A stretch of 64,000 bases of DNA from Candidatus Symbiopectobacterium endolongispinus (GTDB taxonomy: Bacteria; Pseudomonadota; Gammaproteobacteria; Enterobacterales; Enterobacteriaceae): the NCBI RefSeq assembly GCF_018777385.1, contig NZ_JAFJYB010000001.1:930001-994000 (forward strand). Direction: 5' to 3'. The translations under genes were made by a program, and so were the position numbers. This document shows positions 41,068 through 51,184 of the stretch, piece after piece. How positions within the stretch are numbered: the stretch's first letter is position 1; every line of letters begins with the position of its first letter. Under the pieces are notes generated by a model. The model worked only from the letters and a program-made list of their open reading frames with translations. It searched no databases and was not told where the DNA came from.

Positions 41068-42389
41068 ATGACCCTCCCGTTGTCGATGGCGGAACTCACC
41101 GCGTTATCCATCACCCAACTGCAACAACATCTGCAACGCGGAGAACTTGCCGCCCGTGAAATCGCTGACATTACGCTGGATGCGACGCGCCTGCGCGGTG
41201 ACGTTTTGCCACCGTTGGCAGGTGTGCCTTATGCGGTAAAGAACCTGTTTGACGTTGCCGGAGAAACCACGCTGGCAGGCGCACAACTGTTTGCCGAGCA
41301 TCCTCCCGCCAAGCGCGATGCGTTTGCGCTGCGCCAGTTAAGCGCCAGCGGTGCTCTGCTTTCCGGCATGCTGAATATGGATGCTTACGCCTACGGCTTC
41401 ACCACCGAAAACAGCCACTACGGCCCAACTCGCCACCCACTCGATCCAACCAGCATCGCGGGCGGCTCCTCCGGCGGCTCCGCTGCCGCAGTCGGCGCGG
41501 GGCTGGTGCACTTTTCACTGGGCATACCAATGGATCGATTCGGGTGCCCGCGTCGCTGTGCGGCATTTTTGGTCTGAAGCCGACGTTTGGCCGGTTATCT
41601 CATGAAGGTAGCCACTCGTTTGTTGCCAGCCTCGATCATATCGGCCAAATGGCGCGCCGCACGGAGGATTTGGCCAAGGTGTTCGATGTCCTACAGGGCA
41701 TTGATAGTGACGATCGTTTTCAGCGTTCACAGCCGCGCCTTTCGACGGCTTCTCGCTTGCAGGAAGGCTCTCGTGGCCTGCGCAGTGCCGTGCTTTCCGG
41801 TTACTTTAGTGAGGCCTGCGATGATGATGCGCGCGATGCCGTGCAACGTGTTGCAGATGCGCTTGCGGCCAACGAAGAAAGAACCATCGCCCAGGCCGAA
41901 CTGGCTCGCACCGCCGCCTTTATTCTCTCTGCCAGCGAAGGGGGCAACCGTTATCTCCCCGCCCTGCGCCACGCGCCTGAAAAATTTGAGCCGCACTCAT
42001 GTGAACGCCTGACGGCGGGAGCCATGCTGCCTTCTGCCTGGTATCTACAGGCTCAGCGTTTTCGTGACGTCTTTCGCCGTCAGGTATTACCACTGTTTGA
42101 ACACGTGGACCTGCTGATTGTCCCGGCGACACCGTGCTGCGCCACCCTTATCGGCCAGGAAACGATGCGAATCAATCACACCGATTTGTCAGTACGCACC
42201 AGTATGGGTATGTTGACTCAGCCTATTTCGTTTGTCGGGCTTCCCGTCGTCACCGTGCCGTTGATGACCACAAAAGGGTTGCCGATTGGCGTGCAACTTA
42301 TTGCCGCCTCCCGGCGGGAAGATATTTGTCTGCGTGCCGCCTGGGCACTGGAACAATCCGGCGTGGTCAGCGCCATTTCCTGCCAGTAA
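41068..42389 (+). pseudogene. hpxY: AtzE-family amidohydrolase (HpxY), frameshift and deletion
   Basis: An amidase-signature enzyme. The catalytic lysine is in GVPYAVKNLFDVAG and the serine-rich motif is TSIAGGSSGGSAAAVGAG. At about 41525 four bases are missing: SLG-TDTN-GSIRVPAS becomes SLGIPMDRFGCP, destroying the nucleophile region and the frame. The second frame resumes PASLCGIFGLKPTFGRLSHE and is open to 42389. In addition, ITLDATRLRGDVLPPLAG is shorter than relatives by about 25 residues in frame, suggesting an internal deletion. In purine catabolism HpxY-type enzymes are thought to act with HpxX on oxalurate-pathway intermediates. The symbol rests on family and pairing. Confidence 0.82.
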
Positions 42390-42911
42390 AGAAGGTGAAA
42401 TAGTATTATCGGGGGATGCCTGTGGGCATCCTCTATTTCAATGCGTGTAACGGGGAAATATAAAGCATTGACGGTGGCATTTGCCCCCTTTCGATGAAGC
42501 AATCATTTTCAGTCTAATCCGAAAATAACCATCACAAAATAGTGATATAAATCACCTTTATCACTGCAATGGCATAAGTAATTTCAAAAAAATTACAACG
42601 TCATTCTAGCTCATTATTACCCACAACATACAGAAACGTAAAAACCATTTAAAACATCGAATTTCAAAACATACATACAATTGATATTAAAATAAAAATT
42701 AACACAAAACATAAATAAATAATATAAAAATCAGACAGTAAAAAATAAAGAAAAATGGTCTATCCAGCGACATGAAAATGAATATCCTCATAGCACCACT
42801 CGCGGCACAAAGGGTTGCCTCAGAATATGAGTATGATAGGGTATGGCGTGTTTTCACCTTCATCAGGACAGAAATATAGAACGATAAATCACAGAGGGAT
42901 TTTATCATTTC
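42390..42911. other. AT-rich intergenic region upstream of proV
   Basis: 521 bases without a supported gene. From about 42510 to 42760 the sequence is strongly AT-rich with many A and T runs, unlike the genes on both sides. Upstream of proU in E. coli and Salmonella such curved AT-rich DNA is bound by H-NS, which keeps the operon off at low osmolarity, and the same is likely here. GAGGGATTTTATC precedes the proV start. I could not assign -10/-35 boxes confidently. Confidence 0.5.
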
Positions 42912-44114
42912 ATGGCAATAAAACTCGAAGTAAAGCATCTCTATAAAATATTTGGCGAGCACCCTGACAGGGCATTCAAACTGATAGACAAAGGGCTAAA
43001 CAAAGATCAGATCTTTGAAAAAACCGGGCTCACTGTCGGCGTGAAAGACGCCAATCTGGTCATTGAAGAAGGCGAGATATTCGTCATCATGGGATTATCC
43101 GGCTCGGGTAAATCCACACTGGTACGCCTTCTCAATCGTCTGATTGAACCGACTCGCGGTCAGGTACTGATCGACGGCGAAAACATCGCCGAGGTATCAG
43201 ACACAGAACTGCGCGCCCTGCGCCGCAAAAAAATCAGCATGGTGTTCCAGTCATTCGCCTTGATGCCGCACCTGAGCGTGTTGGCTAACACCGCGTTTGG
43301 CATGGAGTTGGCAGGTGTCGATAAAGCACAGCGTGAACAGAAAGCGCTCGAAGCACTGCAACAGGTAGGCCTCGAAGCTTATGCCAATACCTATCCGGAT
43401 GAGCTTTCTGGCGGGATGCGCCAACGCGTCGGTCTGGCGCGTGCACTGGCAAACGATCCCGATATTCTGCTGATGGATGAAGCGTTTTCAGCGCTCGATC
43501 CGCTTATCCGTACTGAAATGCAAGATGGGTTGGTGAAACTGCAATCGCGCCACCAGCGTACCATCGTGTTTATTTCACACGATCTGGACGAAGCCATGCG
43601 CATCGGCGATCGCATCGCCATCATGCACGGTGGTGAAGTGATCCAGGTCGGCACACCGGATGAAATTCTCAATAACCCGGCTAATGACTATGTGCGTACC
43701 TTCTTCCGTGGTGTGGATATCAGCCATGTGTTCAGTGCGAAAGATATTGCGCGTCGTCGTCCCGTTACCTTGATCCGCAAAACGCCCGGCGTTGGGCCGC
43801 GCTCGGCGCTCAAGATCCTACAGGATGATGATCGTGAATATGGCTACGTGCTGGAAAAAGGGGGAAAATTTATCGGCGTCGTGTCTATCGATTCGCTGAA
43901 AAAAGCACTGCACGCGCAAGAACCGCTGGAACAGGCTTTGCTGCCCGACCATGCCCCCGTGCCCGCAGATATGTCACTCAACGAACTGATTCCACATGTT
44001 GCACAGGCCCCATGTGCCGTACCGGTCATCGGTGAGAACAGTGAATATATCGGCATTATTTCCAAGGGCATGCTGTTACAGGCATTAGACAAGGAGGGCA
44101 GCAACAATGACTAA
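42912..44114 (+). CDS. proV: Glycine betaine/proline ABC transporter ATPase ProV
   Basis: The 400-residue energy subunit of the ProU osmoprotectant importer, the same length as E. coli ProV. Walker [16 protein letters not shown] lies near residue 61, with Q-loop [15 protein letters not shown], signature [16 protein letters not shown], Walker [13 protein letters not shown] and switch histidine [13 protein letters not shown]. The C-terminus carries the paired CBS modules ([33 protein letters not shown]) that sense ionic strength in related transporters. The start is chosen at [15 protein letters not shown]. It overlaps proW by 8 bases. It is intact. Confidence 0.96.
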   Translation: MAIKLEVKHLYKIFGEHPDRAFKLIDKGLNKDQIFEKTGLTVGVKDANLVIEEGEIFVIMGLSGSGKSTLVRLLNRLIEPTRGQVLIDGENIAEVSDTELRALRRKKISMVFQSFALMPHLSVLANTAFGMELAGVDKAQREQKALEALQQVGLEAYANTYPDELSGGMRQRVGLARALANDPDILLMDEAFSALDPLIRTEMQDGLVKLQSRHQRTIVFISHDLDEAMRIGDRIAIMHGGEVIQVGTPDEILNNPANDYVRTFFRGVDISHVFSAKDIARRRPVTLIRKTPGVGPRSALKILQDDDREYGYVLEKGGKFIGVVSIDSLKKALHAQEPLEQALLPDHAPVPADMSLNELIPHVAQAPCAVPVIGENSEYIGIISKGMLLQALDKEGSNND

Positions 44115-45249
44115 TGCAACCAATCCGTGGGAAACCACGCAAACACCGGTCAATGCTGCCGAACAGGCAGCCACCAGCAGCAATGGCGATCCCTGGTCAT
44201 CGGCAGCACAAAGTGCATCGGCTTCGGGTGACGCTGCAACTAACAGTGCAGATGCCTGGGGCGCACCCGCTCAGGATGCCACCCAGTCTGGCGCTGATTG
44301 GCTGAACAGCGCCCCAGCACCGGCTCAGGAACACTTTTCGCTGTTAGATCCGTTCAGAGACACGTTGATTCCGTTGGATCATTGGGTCACCGGGGGGATA
44401 GACTGGCTGGTACTGCATTTCCGTCCGCTGTTTCAAGGCATTCGCGTACCGGTTGACATCATTCTCAACGGTTTCCAGCAGGCGCTGCTAGGCATGCCAG
44501 CCCCAGTCGCCATTTTGGTGTTCTCCCTTATCGCCTGGCAGATGTCATCACTGGGTATGGGCGTGGCAACGCTGATATCGCTGGTCGCCATCGGTGCTAT
44601 CGGTGCCTGGTCACAGGCTATGGTCACGCTGGCACTGGTATTAACCGCCATGTTCTTTTGCATGCTGCTTGGTCTGCCGCTCGGCATCTGGCTGGCGCGC
44701 AGTGAGCGTGCGGCAAAAGTGGTACGCCCGCTGCTCGACGCCATGCAAACCACACCGGCGTTTGTGTATTTGGTACCGATTGTCATGCTGTTTGGCATCG
44801 GGAATGTGCCCGGCGTGGTGGTCACGATTATCTTTGCGCTGCCACCGATTGTACGCTTGACCATCCTCGGTATCCGGCAGGTGCCGGCCGATCTGGTAGA
44901 AGCCGCTGAGTCCTTTGGAGCCAGTCCACGCCAGATGCTGTTCAAAGTACAGTTGCCGTTGGCAATGCCCACCATCATGGCTGGTGTTAACCAGACGCTG
45001 ATGCTCGCGCTCTCCATGGTGGTCATTGCTTCGATGATCGCAGTGGGAGGATTGGGGCAGATGGTGCTGCGCGGTATCGGGCGTCTGGATATGGGACTGG
45101 CTGCCGTGGGCGGCGTCGGGATCGTTATTCTTGCCATCATTTTGGACCGATTGACCCAGTCTCTGGGGCGTGACCGCCGTAGCCGTGGTAATCAATCCTG
45201 GTATCGCACCGGTCCGTTGGGACTGATTTTACGCCCGTTCACTCGTTAA
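44107..45249 (+). CDS. proW: Glycine betaine/proline ABC transporter permease ProW
   Basis: A 380-residue permease (E. coli 354). The extra length is in the polar N-terminal tail, which contains alternating Trp-bearing motifs ([32 protein letters not shown]). From [20 protein letters not shown] it follows E. coli closely, with the EAA coupling loop ([20 protein letters not shown]) and several membrane segments. The start overlaps proV. It is intact. Confidence 0.95.
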   Translation: MTNATNPWETTQTPVNAAEQAATSSNGDPWSSAAQSASASGDAATNSADAWGAPAQDATQSGADWLNSAPAPAQEHFSLLDPFRDTLIPLDHWVTGGIDWLVLHFRPLFQGIRVPVDIILNGFQQALLGMPAPVAILVFSLIAWQMSSLGMGVATLISLVAIGAIGAWSQAMVTLALVLTAMFFCMLLGLPLGIWLARSERAAKVVRPLLDAMQTTPAFVYLVPIVMLFGIGNVPGVVVTIIFALPPIVRLTILGIRQVPADLVEAAESFGASPRQMLFKVQLPLAMPTIMAGVNQTLMLALSMVVIASMIAVGGLGQMVLRGIGRLDMGLAAVGGVGIVILAIILDRLTQSLGRDRRSRGNQSWYRTGPLGLILRPFTR

Positions 45250-45278
45250 TCACACGACAACATAAAGAGGGATAAACC

Positions 45279-46280
45279 ATGATGCAGAAAACCGGATTCG
45301 GGGCTGTTGCCCTGATTGCCGCGCTGACAGGCTCGCCGCTCTATGCCGCCGATCAGCCGGGCAAAGGTGTCAGTGTTCAGCCCGTGCAGAGCACGATTTC
45401 GGAAGAAACCTTCCAGACGTTGCTGGTCAGCCGCGCACTGGAGAAACTGGGCTACGACGTGCAACCAATTCGCGAAGTGGATTACAACGTTGCCTATATG
45501 TCCATCGCATCCGGCGATGCCACCTTCACCGCCGTCAACTGGGATCCGCTTCAGGCAGACATGTACAAAGCGGCTGGCGGTGATGCCAAATTTTACCGCG
45601 ACGGGGTTTACGTTGGCGGTGCAGCGCATGGCTATCTGATCGACAAAAAGACAGCGGAAAAGTACCAGATCACCAACGTTGAGCAATTTAAAGACCCTGA
45701 GATCGCCAAACTGTTTGATACCAACGGTGATGGCAAAGCGGACCTGATCGGTTGTGCACCGGGTTGGGGTTGTGAAGCCGCCATCAACCATCACCTTCAG
45801 GCTTACGGATTGAGCAACACGGTCGAGCACAATCAGGGTAACTACGCCGCGATGATCGCAGATGCCATTACCCGCTTTAAAGAAGGCAAACCTATCTTCT
45901 ATTACACTTGGACACCGTACTGGGTCAGCGATGTGCTGGTACCGGGGCGCGACGTTGTCTGGTTACAGGTGCTTTTCTCTTCTCAACCGGGAGGAATGAA
46001 AGGCTCCAGCACCAAGCTGGCTAACGGCAACGACTACGGCTTCCCCGTGAATAATATTCGCATCGCAGCGAACAAAGCGTGGGCCGAGAAAAATCCGGCA
46101 GCTGCCAAACTGTTTGCCATCATGAAGCTGCCATTGGCCGACATCAACGCGCAAAACATGCGGATGCGCAGCGGGGAGAGTAGTCAGAAAGATATCGAAC
46201 GCCATGTGGATGTCTGGATCAAGGCACATCAGGCACAGTTTGATGATTGGATAAAAACCGCCGCTGACGCGGCCAAGTAA
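45279..46280 (+). CDS. proX: Glycine betaine-binding periplasmic protein ProX
   Basis: A 333-residue binding protein with signal peptide [20 protein letters not shown] (cleavage near LYA-AD). The tryptophan box that cages quaternary ammonium ligands is conserved ([49 protein letters not shown]). GAGGGATAAACC precedes the ATG. It is intact, the last gene of proVWX. The 302 bases that follow contain an 82-bp repeat but no gene. Confidence 0.95.
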   Translation: MMQKTGFGAVALIAALTGSPLYAADQPGKGVSVQPVQSTISEETFQTLLVSRALEKLGYDVQPIREVDYNVAYMSIASGDATFTAVNWDPLQADMYKAAGGDAKFYRDGVYVGGAAHGYLIDKKTAEKYQITNVEQFKDPEIAKLFDTNGDGKADLIGCAPGWGCEAAINHHLQAYGLSNTVEHNQGNYAAMIADAITRFKEGKPIFYYTWTPYWVSDVLVPGRDVVWLQVLFSSQPGGMKGSSTKLANGNDYGFPVNNIRIAANKAWAEKNPAAAKLFAIMKLPLADINAQNMRMRSGESSQKDIERHVDVWIKAHQAQFDDWIKTAADAAK

Positions 46281-46345
46281 CTGGATAGCGTCACGTTGTT
46301 ATTCACTCACAGGCCCACTCGGACCTTAAACTGATGTCAAAGCTC

Positions 46346-46427
46346 GTCGTCCTCGGCGTAGGCCGGGGACCTCTGTCAGGAAGAATGTGTTTCGTCTGTG
46401 GGAGATTCCCACCTACGCGGGAATGAC
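46346..46427 (-). repeat. 82-bp palindromic repeat, copy 1
   Basis: Read on the minus strand it begins GTCATTCCCGCGTAGG and ends CCTACGCCGAGGACGAC, giving long complementary ends. It is the same length as two other copies at 52757-52838 and 62550-62631 and shares their outer arms (GTCATnCCCGC and CCGAGGAnGAC). It lies in the proX-ygaY gap. Function unknown; it resembles a small non-autonomous palindromic element such as ERIC- or RUP-type repeats, but I do not recognise the family. Confidence 0.85.
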
Positions 46428-46583
46428 AGAGAGTGTATGGGAATGGCCGTTTTCCTTTGGTTAGTCAGCTACCTCAAGCCCACTCGGGACTGTTTCTTGA
46501 AATTACGTTTTTTGTAAACGCTCCCTGTCTTAACGGATTTGCTAGAATCACTCCCACACATTTTAGAACGCTAGCAAGTATTC

Positions 46584-47761
46584 ATGTCTTCTCAACAGGC
46601 CCAGACCGGCCTCAGTCTTCCTTTAACGCTCATCATATCAACGGAACCGGATTGGCCGTTGCCAGTAATTACTATGCCCAGCCGCTATTAGAAACCATTG
46701 CCAGAGCCTTTGAACTTTCCGTTAATCAGGCAGGGCTTATTGTCACCGCCGCACAGGTGGGCTATGCGGTAGGTTTGATGTTTCTGGTGCCGATGGGCGA
46801 TATGTTTGAACGACGCACGCTGATTGTCACCATGACACTGTTAACCGCGCTGGGGCTGGTGATTACCGCGCTGGCCCCCACATTACCGGTGATGCTCGCA
46901 GGTATTGGGGTCGCGTGGTTGTGTCCCGTAGTAGCCCAACTGCTGGTGCCGCTCACGGCAACGCTGGCAACCCCCGAAGCCCGCGGTAAGGTGGTCGGAA
47001 CGATAATGAGCGGTTTGCTGCTCGGCATTCTGCTTGCACGCACCATTGCTGGCACACTCGCCACGCTAGGAGGATGGCGTACCGTATATTGGGTAGCCAG
47101 CGTACTGATGGTCATCATGGCGTTGGTACTGTGGCGCGCGCTGCCGCGTTTACCGCCCAGCAATAACCTGCAATACGAGCAACTGATCGTTTCCATTTTC
47201 CGGCTATTTGCCACCACGCCTGTGCTGCGTGTGCGCGCACTGCTTGGATGTCTCTCTTTCGCCAATTTCAGCATTCTTTGGACCTCGATGGCATTTCTGC
47301 TGTCGGCACCGCCTTATCACTACTCAGAAGGGATTATCGGGCTATTTGGTTTAGTTGGGGCGGCAGGCGCACTGGCCGCCACCCGCGCTGGTCGTTTGGT
47401 CGATAAGGGAAAGGCCACATTAACCACCACGGCGGGTCTAGTGCTGCTGTTGCTGTCCTGGGGCATGATTGCCATGGGTGCCACGGCGCTGCTGCCGCTG
47501 ATTGGCGGCATTGTCGTGCTCGACCTTGCCGTGCAGTGGTTGCACGTCACTAACCAAAGCGTGATCTACCAGATAATGCCGGAAGCGTGTAACCGGCTCA
47601 CCGCCGGATACATGACCAGATACTTTATCGGCGGCGCTGCGGACTCTTTGCTGTCTGCGGCCACCTATCAGGTCGCAGGCTGGACAGGCGTTTGCTATGC
47701 GGGTGACGCAGTGAGCCTGCTGACGCTGCTTATCTGGATTCCCTGCCGAAAACACGGCTAA
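46584..47761 (+). pseudogene. ygaY: Major facilitator transporter YgaY, frameshifted near the N-terminus
   Basis: The likely native start is ATG 46584 (MSSQQAQTGLSLPLTLIIST). A frameshift near 46645 breaks it, after which a long frame reads TGLAVASNYYAQPLLETIAR through twelve or so membrane segments to RKHG at 47759. That frame happens to stay open upstream into the repeat region, but the extra N-terminal residues are not MFS-like. MFS motif features include GLMFLVPMGDMFERRTLI. The position between proX and ygaZ matches E. coli, where ygaY is also a pseudogene. Drug efflux function of the family is likely but unproven. Confidence 0.8.
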
Positions 47762-47857
47762 CAGGGCCGTCGATGAGGATGTGTCACATCTCTGGCACAT
47801 CCGCCCTTTTATCGGTAGGGTATTGACCACCCATTCTATTAAACGACACGTTAGCCA

Positions 47858-48604
47858 ATGATAAGCCAACAGCAGGAGAAGCAGATTGAACACGCCTCTC
47901 CGCACGCCACCTTTGCCGAATGGGTGATCAGTAGCCTGCCGATTGTGATCGGTTATCTTCCCGTCGCCTTCGCTTTTGGTCTGAACACAGTCAAACTCGG
48001 CTATTCGCCGTTGGAAGCGGTCTTTATGTCGTGCGTGATTTACGCCGGCGCCAGCCAGTTTGTGATCAGCGCCGGGATGTCCATTTGGGTGGCGGCGTTT
48101 ACCGCCATGGCCATGGATGTGCGCCATGTGCTGTATGGCCCGGCGCTGCGGCACCGAATCTTGCAGCGTCTGCCTACGCGCAAAACACCGCTGTGGGCGT
48201 TTGGCCTGACCGATGAAGTCTTCGCCGCCGCAACAGCGCGGCTGGCACAAAACAATCGCCGCTGGAGTGAAAACTGGATGCTGGGCGTCGCTGCCGCCTC
48301 CTGGATTTCCTGGGCCTGTGGCACAGTGATCGGCGCGTTATTCGGTAATGGACCGTTGAAAGCGTACCCCGTCGTCTAGGCGGCACTTACCTTCATGCTG
48401 CCCGCGTTGTTCCTCAGTTTCCTGCTGACTTCTTTTAAAAAACGGCAAAGTGTGGTCGTGGTGTGCGCACTGGGTGGCGCCCTGCTTGGGTCACTGCTGT
48501 TCTCCATTCCGGCCGCGATTTTAGTCGGTATCGGCAGCGGCTGCGCCGCCACACTGTTTCTTGCACCGCCCGTCATGGCTCAACATGGGGAAAAATCCGC
48601 ATGA
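47858..48604 (+). pseudogene. ygaZ: AzlC-family branched-chain amino acid exporter subunit YgaZ, amber codon
   Basis: YgaZ with YgaH exports L-valine and related amino acids. The frame (MISQQQEKQIEHASPHATFA, SLPIVIGYLPVAFAFGLNTV, SCVIYAGASQFVISA, AMDVRHVLYGPALR, WAFGLTDEVFAAATA) is conserved but has TAG at 48377-48379 (YPVV-stop-AALTFMLPALF). E. coli has Glu there, so GAG to TAG. Reading continues open to 48604. In addition QFVISAGMSIWVAA is about four residues shorter than E. coli QFVITAMLAAGSSLWIAA, a small in-frame deletion in a membrane segment. The end overlaps ygaH by four bases. Confidence 0.9.
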
Positions 48605-49059
48605 ATAGCCAAATAGTACTGATTGGTGTGCTGGTCGGCATGGTGAATTTTTTATTCCGCTACCTGCCACTCCGTCTGGGAGCCAGCCGCGCGTCTGGAT
48701 CACTCAAGCGCGGCAAAGTGGGAGCGGTGCTCGACAGCATTGGCATCGCGTCTATCTGCGCCCTGCTGATCGTTTCCAGCGTCCCAGAGATTCAACAGCA
48801 TACTAACAAGCTGTTGCCTACACTCATCGGTTGCCTGACGCTCACGCTCTGCTTCTACCGGACACGCAGCATTGTCATATCCACATTGTTGGGCGCGTTT
48901 TGTTACGGTATTGCTTTTAAATACCTTTCATTGGGAATTATTCAATATCATTGTGTTAGCAGCACGTTATTAGTGGTTCACGTTACATTACACAAGGTTA
49001 CTTACGTTCTGTCACAAAGTCGACGACACAATGCGACTAAATATCGTTTACCCGATTAG
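48601..49059 (+). CDS. ygaH: AzlD-family subunit YgaH with an extended C-terminus
   Basis: A small membrane partner of Yga[77 protein letters not shown]. coli YgaH is 111 residues and ends soon after this point. Here the frame runs on to 152 residues, with a tail ([20 protein letters not shown]) that does not look like the family and covers the expected mprA promoter region. I infer loss of the original stop or a late frameshift. The start overlaps the ygaZ stop (ATGA). Confidence 0.75.
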   Translation: MNSQIVLIGVLVGMVNFLFRYLPLRLGASRASGSLKRGKVGAVLDSIGIASICALLIVSSVPEIQQHTNKLLPTLIGCLTLTLCFYRTRSIVISTLLGAFCYGIAFKYLSLGIIQYHCVSSTLLVVHVTLHKVTYVLSQSRRHNATKYRLPD

Positions 49060-49106
49060 TAACTTTCGTTATTATACCGATCGTGGTTAATGAGGTTCAC
49101 ATAAAA

Positions 49107-49694
49107 ATGGATAGTCCATCTGTACACAAGCACGGGCTCACTGAAAGTGGTGCGCGTGACAAGAAACCTGAGTTCGATAAAAACAGCTCCTTCTCGCCCA
49201 TCGAACAAATGATCAATCTGCGCGCATCGCGCAATCCAGAGTTTCCTCAACAGGAAATCTTGTTGGTGCGTCTGTGCATGCACATGCAGAACAAGATTCT
49301 GAAGCACCGCAACAAGATTTTGCAGGAACAGGGCATCAACGAAACGTTGTTTATGGCACTGATTACGCTGGAATCTCAGGAATCACGTAGTATTCAACCA
49401 TCAGAATTGAGCGCCGCACTGGGCTCTTCGCGTACCAATGCCACGCGCATTGCCGATGAGTTAGAAAAACGCGGTTGGATTGAACGCCGTGAAAGCGATA
49501 GCGATCGTCGTTGCTTACACTTGCATATGACAGATGAAGGCAAAGCGTTTCTCGATCGTCTGCTGCCACCGCAGCACCAGAGTCTGCATTTCCTCTGGTC
49601 AGCATTGGAAAAAGATGAGCAGAAGCAGTTGGAAGTGCTGATGCGTAAATTGCTGGTGCGGCTGGACGAAATGGACAAGATCGATAATCCATGA
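49107..49694 (+). CDS. mprA: MarR-family repressor MprA (EmrR) of the EmrAB pump
   Basis: EmrR represses emrAB and is released by uncouplers and other lipophilic drugs. From ATG 49107 the product has 195 residues. The winged-helix region is nearly identical to E. coli: [60 protein letters not shown]. An N-terminal extension of about 20 residues ([20 protein letters not shown]) precedes the E. coli-like SSFSPIEQM; an in-frame upstream start is also possible. It is intact. The 297 bases before emrA contain small hairpins but no gene. Confidence 0.93.
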   Translation: MDSPSVHKHGLTESGARDKKPEFDKNSSFSPIEQMINLRASRNPEFPQQEILLVRLCMHMQNKILKHRNKILQEQGINETLFMALITLESQESRSIQPSELSAALGSSRTNATRIADELEKRGWIERRESDSDRRCLHLHMTDEGKAFLDRLLPPQHQSLHFLWSALEKDEQKQLEVLMRKLLVRLDEMDKIDNP

Positions 49695-49991
49695 TCTCGT
49701 CAGACCGATAATAACAATACTGTCTTACCTTAAATACATCTTCACACGCGCTGGCGTGTTTGCCAGATGCCTGGTGTTTTTGGATCAATACCCGTTCGTA
49801 TCATGACCGTTCATTAAACGGACCACGTTCCGCTGCCTCACGGCAGCCGGAGCGATAAGTTGCATCATGGGTAAAGGCTGCGTTGGCCGATTCTCTGCCT
49901 CGCAGCGCATGTGTAAGAATCGGTCATCGTTATCCGCCGCATTCTGATAAAAAATAACGAAAAAATGACATTTGAAGCAGAGGAAAACACC

Positions 49992-51167
49992 ATGAGTTCA
50001 AGCGTGGAAAACCCAACGCCGCAGGCTCCTACGAAGAATAAAAAATACCAGCGCAAACGGGTACTTACCATGTTGACCATGCTGTTTTTACTGGTTGGCT
50101 GTATCTGGTTCGTCTACTGGTATCAGGTGCTCAGGCACCATCAGGAAACCGACGATGCTTATGTAGCAGGCAATCAGGTACAGTTGATGTCCCAGGTGAG
50201 CGGTAGCGTCACCCGCGTCAACGTGGACAACACCGATTTCGTCAAGCAAGGGGCGGTTCTGGTCGAACTGGACGCGACTGATGCGCAGCTTGCTTTCGAA
50301 CGTGCGCAGACCGCACTGGCTAACAGCGTGCGCCAGACGCACCAGTTGATGATCAACAGCAAACAATATCAGGCCAACATCGATCTGTATCAAACAGAAC
50401 TCAATAAAGCCACGGGCGACCTTGCGCGCCGTGAAGCCTTGGGTAATGTGAATGCGATTGGCCGTGAAGATGTGCAGCACGCTCGTGATGCCGTCGCCAG
50501 TGCGCGTGCCTCACTGGAAGTGGCCAAGCAGCAATATCAGGCCAATCGCGCGATGATCCTTGATACGCCACTTGAGCAACAACCCGGTGTGCAGCAAGCC
50601 GCGACCGATCTGCATGATGCCTGGTTGGCACTGCAAAGAACCCGTATTGTCAGCCCGGTGGATGGCTATATTTCTCGCCGCAGCGTACAGGTTGGTGCGC
50701 GTATCACTCCCTCTTCTGCACTGATGGCCGTGGTGCCAGCCCACCATTTATGGGTGGATGCCAACTTTAAAGAAACGCAGCTTGCCAATATGCGTATCGG
50801 CCAACCCGTCACGGTGGTCAGTGATATCTACGGTGACGATGTGGTGTACCAGGGCAAGGTCGTCGGCCTCGATATGGGGACAGGCGGCGCGTTCTCTCTG
50901 CTGCCAGCGCAAAATGCTACCGGTAACTGGATCAAGGTCGTGCAGCGTTTGCCCGTGCGTATTGAGCTGGATGCGCAACAACTGGCTGAGCACCCGTTGC
51001 GTATTGGCCTTTCCACACTGGTGAAAGTCGATACCGCCAATGTAGAAGGGAAAGTGCTTTCCGATGCACCGCGCAGCGCACCGGCATACCAAAGCGATGC
51101 GTTGACGCTGGATCTGGCCCCGGTCAATACTCTGATCGACACCATTATTCGAGCTAATGCGGAATAA
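49992..51167 (+). CDS. emrA: Multidrug efflux membrane fusion protein EmrA
   Basis: EmrA links the inner-membrane pump EmrB to TolC. The 391-residue product starts MSSSVENPTPQAPTKNKKYQ after GAGGAAAACACC. It has a single membrane helix (VLTMLTMLFLLVGCIWFVYW), the lipoyl/barrel-sandwich segment (TDDAYVAGNQVQLMSQVSGS, then RTRIVSPVDGYISRRSVQVG) and an alpha-hairpin between them, the HlyD/EmrA arrangement. It is intact, with emrB 17 bases downstream. Confidence 0.95.
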   Translation: MSSSVENPTPQAPTKNKKYQRKRVLTMLTMLFLLVGCIWFVYWYQVLRHHQETDDAYVAGNQVQLMSQVSGSVTRVNVDNTDFVKQGAVLVELDATDAQLAFERAQTALANSVRQTHQLMINSKQYQANIDLYQTELNKATGDLARREALGNVNAIGREDVQHARDAVASARASLEVAKQQYQANRAMILDTPLEQQPGVQQAATDLHDAWLALQRTRIVSPVDGYISRRSVQVGARITPSSALMAVVPAHHLWVDANFKETQLANMRIGQPVTVVSDIYGDDVVYQGKVVGLDMGTGGAFSLLPAQNATGNWIKVVQRLPVRIELDAQQLAEHPLRIGLSTLVKVDTANVEGKVLSDAPRSAPAYQSDALTLDLAPVNTLIDTIIRANAE

Positions 51168-51184
51168 CCTCGCAGGAGATGAGC

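Noticed and set aside
46433-46583. N-terminal extension of the YgaY frame into the upstream repeat region
   Set aside because: The extra residues are not transporter-like and arise because the frame after the frameshift happens to be open upstream. The native start is ATG 46584 in another frame.
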